From assembly GCA_000482145.1 (NCBI GenBank), contig AUXH01000357.1, positions 1 to 20,156 on the forward strand: 20,156 bases of DNA. Reading direction: 5' to 3'. Every line of letters starts with the position of its first letter. The first letter of the stretch is position 1. Origin of the DNA: Strigomonas culicis. Lineage: Eukaryota; Euglenozoa; Kinetoplastea; Trypanosomatida; Trypanosomatidae. This document shows, piece after piece, positions 14,939 to 20,156 of the stretch. The notes below the pieces were generated by a model. That model made no database searches and was not told the origin of the DNA. It saw nothing but the letters and a program-made list of their open reading frames with translations. The position numbers and the translations under genes are program-made.

Positions 14939-17900
14939 CTACTCGTAGCGTCGTTCGACCAAGATGAGACTGCAGTTGTCCAGCCCGATGCCGCCCTCGT
15001 TGTCCTCCGGCGCGACACACTGTGCAAACACGCCTGCCGCCATCGCCAAGAGCTTCGCGTCGATGCCGGCTGCCGCGGCCTCCGCGTCGCCGCCGAGGTC
15101 GCCCTCGATGACGGAGGCCGCGTCCTTCGGCGGCGCCCCCACCTCCGCCGCCGCCGCGTCGCCGGCCGCGGACAGCGAGAGCGGTGACACGCGCCGCTCC
15201 AGCGGCGGCGGCGGCGCGGGCGAGGCCGGCGGCGTGCCGAGCGCGGCGCGCGGCCCGCGCTGGTGGTGGCGATAGAGGTCCTTCGCGCGGACGACCGCCT
15301 CCGTCGCGCTCGCGGCCACCTCGAGGTCGTTCGGCGTGTTGGTGAGAGCGTAGTGCAGCTGGTGCAGCGTCGCCGTGTCCCACACGCCGTCGCAGGCGAG
15401 CAGCACGCCCCACTGCTCCACGCCGCTCGGCACGGCGTGGATGGACACGTCGGGGATCGCGCTCACCGCCTGCTCCCGCGCCGGGCGGCCGCCGCACTGC
15501 TTGAAGTCAAAGTCGCCCAGCGCGCGCGGCACGGCGAGGAGGCCCTCGATCCGCTCGTTCACAATCGCGTAGCCGGCGCCGCGGATGCGCGCCTGCTCCA
15601 CGGGGTCGCCCATGCGGTGCTTGGTGCTGATGGGCCGGATGGCGTGCGGTGTGTACAGTGCCGCGCCGCTGTCGCCCACGTTCGCGCAGAGAATAAAGTT
15701 GCTCGTGATGCCGACCACGCAGGCGGTGCAGCCGACGCAGTTGTAGTCCCCGCGCTGGCCCTCCTCCGTCTCCTGCAAGAACTTGTCCAGCGACAGCAGC
15801 GCGTCCTCCATGATGCTCGCAAAGTAGTTCCGCAGCATCTCCATCTCCGGCACCGACACGAGCACGGTCGTGGCAGACAGCCGCAGCTTCTCCTCCGCAG
15901 ACTCGCCGGTCGCCGGCGATGTGCTGCGCCGCTCGGGCGGCAGCGGCGGCTCGTCGCGCGCCTCGTCCCACGCGCGCATGAAGGCGGTGCGCGAGCGCGT
16001 GGCCGCCTGCCCCTCCGTCTCGTCCGGGTCCTGCACCGCGAACTGCCGCAGCGACTGCGCCGTCATGGGCACCTGCAGCAGCGGCGACGACGACGACGCG
16101 GCCAGCGGCAGCCCGCCGGGCGCCGACTCCGTGCTGTAGCGCAGGTGGCTGCCGCTGCCGGCCCCACCACCCCCACCCCCACCGGCGGCGGCGGCGGTGA
16201 GGCCGGCAGCGGTCGGGACGAGGAGCGGCAGCGTCGGCGAGGCCGCGCCTGCAGCGGCGCAAGGGTGGCCGTGGCTGAAGCTCGCCGCGTTGCTCGCCGC
16301 GGCGCTCTCCACGTAGCCACTCGTGACCGCGCGCGCGCGGACGGCAGACTCCGTGCTGACGTGGAACAGCAGCGCGCGCGCGCGCACCTCGTCCGGCCGC
16401 GCGCGGCGGATCGCCTCGCAGAGGTAGCGCTCGAAGGCATTCGCGGCGAGCTTCGCCACCGCGTCGCCGCCGTGGCCGTCGAAGACGCAGAAGACCGCCA
16501 TGGGGATCGTCGCGCCCTCCACCTCCTCCCGCGCGAGCGGCCGGCCCTCCGCCGCGCCCTGCAGCGCGGGGATGTTGACCATGAAGGCCGTCTCTGCGTC
16601 CTCCTGTGTGCTGCGCCAGCCCTGGACGCTCGCGCCGATCGCGCTGATCTTCGACACGGCCTCGCCGACCGGCACCACCTCCTTCTCCTCCATCCCCCGC
16701 GTCTCGCGGTCGAGGAAGGTGTGCATGGGCGAGCAGCACATGGGCGGCCGCAGCGAGAGGCTGGCCGCGCCGGGGAAGAAGGGCGCCGCGGAGACGACCG
16801 GCGACACGTGCGCGCTCGGCGGGGCCTCCAGCAGCCCGGCGGCCGACGCCATCGCCTCGTCGAGCTCCTCGCCGCGCAGCACCAGCTCCCAGCCGATGCA
16901 GCGCATGTCGCGCGCGGCCTCGCGGAGGTAGGTGCCGCGTGTGTAGGCCACGCGGTCCACCAGCCCGTCGTACACCTCCGTGTACTTCCACGTGAAGCGG
17001 CGGCAGCGCTCGCACCAGAAGATGCGGTCGAAGCTCGTCATGATGTCCAGCAGGTTGAGGAACAGTGTGCAGCCGCCCGGGCACTGCCGGTGGTGCCGCG
17101 CGACATGCGAGGGGCAGACCGCGCGCTGGCAGCGCATGCAGAGGAAGGCCGCCGGCCGCCGGCTGCATACCGCGCAGTGGTCGTACAGCGTGTGCGCGTT
17201 GTACGCGGCGTAGTCGGCGGTGTCGCGGCAGAACTGATGGATGTGCGCCTCCGTGCAGCCGCACGCGCCGTCGTCCTCGTCCTCCTCCGGCGCTGCCACG
17301 GCGGGCGACACAAGGTCCGGCTCCGTGGCGGCCCGCGTCGCGTACTTCTCCACCTCGTCGTGCGGCGCGAGCAGCATGACACCGACGTCCGCGTCAAAGA
17401 GCAGCCGCGCCGCGATCTTGGAGTCGATCGCCTTGCCGTCCGCGGTGCCCTCCTCGTCCTGCTCCGGGTCGCGTGCGTAGGCGGGGCTGACGGTGCCGAA
17501 GGTGAAGAGGTGCCGGTGGTGGTGCGATGGGCTGCTCGCCTGCAGCGACGCCGACGTCGGCGACGACGGCGGCGAGGCGGGCCGCTCCTCCGCGGCCTCC
17601 GTCTTCGGCCGCTCCGGCGAGTGCACGGGCGAGGTGCTGCAGGAGAGATGGCGCAAGCTGCGCTCCTGCGCGGTTTCCCCGTCCGGCAGCAGCTCGTAGC
17701 GCGGCAGCAGCACGAACTCGGCCGTCTCCCAGAGCCCGATTGCCTTGCGGCTGTCGGCGAGGCTGATGAGATCGTTGAAGTCCTCTTCTTGTGTGCTGCC
17801 CATCTCCTCCATCTGCGTGTTCACCTCCTCGTCCGCGGGCGGCAACAGCGGCAGCGGCTGGCTCTGCTGCTGCTGTCGCTGCTGCTGTTGGTGCTGCTGC

Positions 17901-19042
17901 ACCACGTCGACGCCGAGCCGGCGGTAGCTCATTGTGCGACGGCCCGCCATGGAGAACTGCAGGCTGGAGAAGGTGCTGGTGCGGCGCTTCTGCGTCGCCG
18001 CGTTGGCGATCGGCAGCGGCGCCCCGTCGCTCGGCGCTGCCTCCATCAGGTCGCTCAGCATGACAGAGTCCACCGTGCGGCACGTCAGGGTCAGGTCCAG
18101 CACGTTCACCGTGTTGTTCGCGCTCCCGATATCGCTGCCGCCGCCCTCCTGCGGCACGCTGCTCGGCATCGGCAACGAGAAACTCTCGCGGCGGATCATC
18201 TTGTGGCGCTGGTTGCGCCGCGCGGTGCTGCCGGTCGTCCGCGCGGTGCTGGGGCCGGAGCGCGTGGAGAGGCCGCGCAGGTCGGAGGGTCCGCGCGCGG
18301 TCGCCACGCTCGTGTGGGGCATGCGGCCCTCGCTGTCGCTGCCCTCGGACGGCGACCGCAGCAGCGCGGCGGCCTCAATGGGGTGCGGCATCGAGTTGAC
18401 GCGCGCGTGGTAGTGGTGGGGCGGGTGCGCGGGACCCGCCGCGGCGCGCAGCAGCGGCACCGGCGCCTGCTCCCGCAGCCGCGCCAGCTCCACGGGCAGC
18501 GGCGGCAGCAGCACCGGCAGCGCCGCGGCCCGGCCGGCCTCGGCCGCGGAGAGCACCGGCGTGTGGGTCGTGGCGGCGGCGGCGGCGCCAGACGCGTCGC
18601 TCGCGCAGGACTGGCCCGGCGCAAAGCGCAGCAGACCGCCGCGCTCCGTGTGCTGGCTGCCGTCGCTGTGCGTCGAGGTCTCGCTGAAGGACGGTTGGTG
18701 AGAAGGGTAGTGCGTGGCGCTGCCGCCGGCCGGCGCCGGCTCGTCCTCCGGGTGGCTGGTGCCGGACGCGGCGCCGGGGCCGTCGCGGCTGCGCAGCACC
18801 TGGGCGCGGCGCCTGCCTTTGAGGGCCTCGCGCGCGTTGGCGCCCGCGCCGTCGTGGAAGCGGTCGGGCAACGGGCTGCTGCTGCTGTTGCTGCCGGGCG
18901 GCTCCGCGCTGGGCGCGGCGGGGGGTGCGGCCGTCGCGCTCTGATAAGACCGTCTGCGCAGCTTCTCCTTGAAGGAGACGGGGGGCCGGATGGCGGCCGG
19001 CGGCGCCGGCGCGGGGCGGTCACCGGGGGGCGGCGCGCTCAT
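14939..19042 (-). CDS. PP2C/PPM family protein phosphatase with B-box-like zinc finger (1367 residues)
   Basis: The C-terminal half is a metal-dependent Ser/Thr phosphatase of the PP2C family. Hallmarks in order are WRSTQEDA (809-816), FDGHGGD (854-860), NVGDSG with Asp1124, PRALGDFDF, ACDGVWD with Asp1218 and Asp1222, and LDNCSL with Asp1355/Asn1356. The residues known to bind the metal pair and phosphate in this family (Arg, Glu-Asp, Asp-Gly-His, Asp, Asp-Asn) are all present, so activity is expected. Low-complexity insertions of roughly 170 residues (about 897-1067) and 80 residues (about 1258-1335) make the domain unusually long. Before it, residues 594-680 are Cys/His-rich. The core C-x2-C-x8-C-x2-C-x4-C-x2-H-x3-H (623-650), with further Cys at 654 and 658, fits a B-box-type zinc finger; a CERC pair follows at 677-680. 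The first 590 residues are largely disordered, with a Gln-rich run near 380-393. No signal peptide or membrane segment is seen. The ATG at 19042 lies 45 bases after a strong splice acceptor. Substrates are unknown. Confidence 0.92.
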   Translation of the reverse strand: MSAPPPGDRPAPAPPAAIRPPVSFKEKLRRRSYQSATAAPPAAPSAEPPGSNSSSSPLPDRFHDGAGANAREALKGRRRAQVLRSRDGPGAASGTSHPEDEPAPAGGSATHYPSHQPSFSETSTHSDGSQHTERGGLLRFAPGQSCASDASGAAAAATTHTPVLSAAEAGRAAALPVLLPPLPVELARLREQAPVPLLRAAAGPAHPPHHYHARVNSMPHPIEAAALLRSPSEGSDSEGRMPHTSVATARGPSDLRGLSTRSGPSTARTTGSTARRNQRHKMIRRESFSLPMPSSVPQEGGGSDIGSANNTVNVLDLTLTCRTVDSVMLSDLMEAAPSDGAPLPIANAATQKRRTSTFSSLQFSMAGRRTMSYRRLGVDVVQQHQQQQRQQQQSQPLPLLPPADEEVNTQMEEMGSTQEEDFNDLISLADSRKAIGLWETAEFVLLPRYELLPDGETAQERSLRHLSCSTSPVHSPERPKTEAAEERPASPPSSPTSASLQASSPSHHHRHLFTFGTVSPAYARDPEQDEEGTADGKAIDSKIAARLLFDADVGVMLLAPHDEVEKYATRAATEPDLVSPAVAAPEEDEDDGACGCTEAHIHQFCRDTADYAAYNAHTLYDHCAVCSRRPAAFLCMRCQRAVCPSHVARHHRQCPGGCTLFLNLLDIMTSFDRIFWCERCRRFTWKYTEVYDGLVDRVAYTRGTYLREAARDMRCIGWELVLRGEELDEAMASAAGLLEAPPSAHVSPVVSAAPFFPGAASLSLRPPMCCSPMHTFLDRETRGMEEKEVVPVGEAVSKISAIGASVQGWRSTQEDAETAFMVNIPALQGAAEGRPLAREEVEGATIPMAVFCVFDGHGGDAVAKLAANAFERYLCEAIRRARPDEVRARALLFHVSTESAVRARAVTSGYVESAAASNAASFSHGHPCAAAGAASPTLPLLVPTAAGLTAAAAGGGGGGGAGSGSHLRYSTESAPGGLPLAASSSSPLLQVPMTAQSLRQFAVQDPDETEGQAATRSRTAFMRAWDEARDEPPLPPERRSTSPATGESAEEKLRLSATTVLVSVPEMEMLRNYFASIMEDALLSLDKFLQETEEGQRGDYNCVGCTACVVGITSNFILCANVGDSGAALYTPHAIRPISTKHRMGDPVEQARIRGAGYAIVNERIEGLLAVPRALGDFDFKQCGGRPAREQAVSAIPDVSIHAVPSGVEQWGVLLACDGVWDTATLHQLHYALTNTPNDLEVAASATEAVVRAKDLYRHHQRGPRAALGTPPASPAPPPPLERRVSPLSLSAAGDAAAAEVGAPPKDAASVIEGDLGGDAEAAAAGIDAKLLAMAAGVFAQCVAPEDNEGGIGLDNCSLILVERRYE

Positions 19043-20156
19043 TCAGAGGGCTGCCGGTGGCTGGGGGGGGGGGACCGCACACGGCTTCTAAGAAAAAAAG
19101 GAAAAAAGAGAGTGAGGATGAGAAAAACGCAGAAGAGGAGCGACACCACAAGTGCAACCGCAATTCTGTTCTTCTCTTCTATTCGTATTCTCTTTTTTTT
19201 CTTTTTCTTTTTTTGTGTCTGTATGCGGGTAGGTTTTTGTTGGTGGTCTCCTTCACCTATCGCAGCAAGAGTTGGTGGAGGGGAAGTAAAGAAGAAAAAA
19301 CTATAGAATCCTTGAGATAAACTCAAAAGAAAAAAAAAAGAAGGAACGATACTGTAGATTAACAGAGGTTTTCAACCTTTTTTTTCTTTGCTTACAGATA
19401 TTATGAAAGACGCAAGGGAAATGAGAGAGGAAAGGAAATGATAGTAGTACAGTACAATCACATGTTCTTAAGGGTATGAATACTATAGAACACGTCTACG
19501 AATCCTCTTTTGTATATGTTCATGTAGTTATAAACATAAACAGCTGTTGGTGTTGCTGTTGTTGTTGTTTTCTGATGTTTTAAAAAGAGCTCGGAACAGA
19601 GATGGAAGAGAGAAAAAAAAGCCTACAAAAAAAATGAAAGCAAAAAAAAAAAGTGACATTTTTGCTTATCAATATTGGAATTTTTTACAAAAAAAAAAGA
19701 AGTAATTTATGTAGTAAACACACAGTTGTGAGGCCACTACTTTCTATTTTAACTTCAAGTTTTTGGGTTTTTATCGTTTTTTTTTTCAAAAAAAAATCAC
19801 TTTTATTATTATTGGTTTACTGTTGTCGATGATTGATTGATTTGTACGTATTACGATAGGTTTATCCAATATAAATATATCAAAGAGAATTGATACCTGA
19901 AAAGAAAGAAAAAAAAAAGGCGCCATAAAAAAAGAAAGAAAAGAAAAGAAAAAGGAGAGTGTAACTAAATTCAGTGTGTAGTAAAGGGAAAAAGGTAACA
20001 AAAAAAAAACGAAAAGCATTTTGTTATTTTTTTTTGATCTTTTACACATACTACAGCTAAATCTATGATATGCATCTTATTTTTTTTTGTTTCTTCTTAT
20101 GCATGGAACTAAAAAAAGGGGGGCAAAACACTCAAAAAAAATAACCACTCTCTTTT
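19043..20156. other. AT-rich region upstream of the phosphatase gene; no gene seen
   Basis: This end of the window holds the splice region of the phosphatase gene (19088-19116) and then about 1 kb of AT-rich, homopolymer-rich sequence. A (TGT)n-like stretch lies at about 19545-19569. Long A and T runs are frequent from 19600 on. No open frame with codon use like the neighbouring genes is present on either strand. It may be the 3' untranslated region of a further gene beyond the window, or a boundary between transcription units; the sequence does not decide. Confidence 0.55.
19088..19116 (-). promoter_or_regulatory. Probable trans-splice acceptor for the phosphatase gene
   Basis: On the minus strand an almost pure pyrimidine tract (CTCACTCTCTTTTTTCC, then TTTTTTTCTTAG) ends in the AG complementary to 19088-19089, 45 bases before the ATG at 19042. 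It is the clearest spliced-leader acceptor in the window. The short leader that follows contains an unusual run of C residues. Confidence 0.7.

Noticed and set aside
15263..19306. A 1347-codon open frame on the plus strand opposite the phosphatase gene.
   Set aside because: It is Arg/Ala/Gly/His-rich with no recognisable domain. The minus-strand frame has intact PP2C motifs. Long antisense frames arise because GC-rich codons rarely give stops on the opposite strand.

Overview
This window looks like nuclear DNA of a kinetoplastid protist, most likely a trypanosomatid. Five long uninterrupted genes all lie on the minus strand. They are GC-rich and separated by AT-rich spacers full of poly-A/poly-T and (TA)n. 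Just before each predicted start codon, read on the minus strand, there is a pyrimidine run followed by an AG. This matches polycistronic transcription with spliced-leader trans-splicing. No introns, tRNAs, rRNAs, CRISPR arrays or transposon genes were seen. The exact genus cannot be read from the sequence.

In transcription order (high to low coordinates): (1) 19042-14939, a 1367-residue protein with a disordered N-terminal half, a B-box-like zinc-binding region, and a PP2C/PPM phosphatase domain with all hallmark metal-binding motifs intact but large low-complexity insertions. (2) 13837-9356, a 1493-residue mostly disordered protein built around internal repeats, with a conserved-looking C-terminal block. 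(3) 8737-7133, a 534-residue coiled-coil protein whose centre closely resembles the microtubule-binding tip and stalk of dynein heavy chains, with no motor. (4) 6630-4159, an 823-residue coiled-coil protein that appears to be a diverged paralogue of gene 3, with the same N-terminal small domain and a degenerate stalk-tip-like region. (5) 3597-295, a 1100-residue disordered, lysine-rich then acidic protein of unknown function.

The most interesting content is the adjacent gene 3/gene 4 pair of motor-less dynein-stalk-like proteins, followed by the B-box/PP2C fusion and the recently duplicated repeats of the 1493-residue protein. In kinetoplastids, neighbouring genes in a transcription unit need not share a pathway, so a joint cytoskeletal role for these genes is only a guess. 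Spacers (3598-4158, 6631-7132, 8738-9355, 13838-14938, 19043-20156) carry splice signals and simple repeats but no gene I can support.
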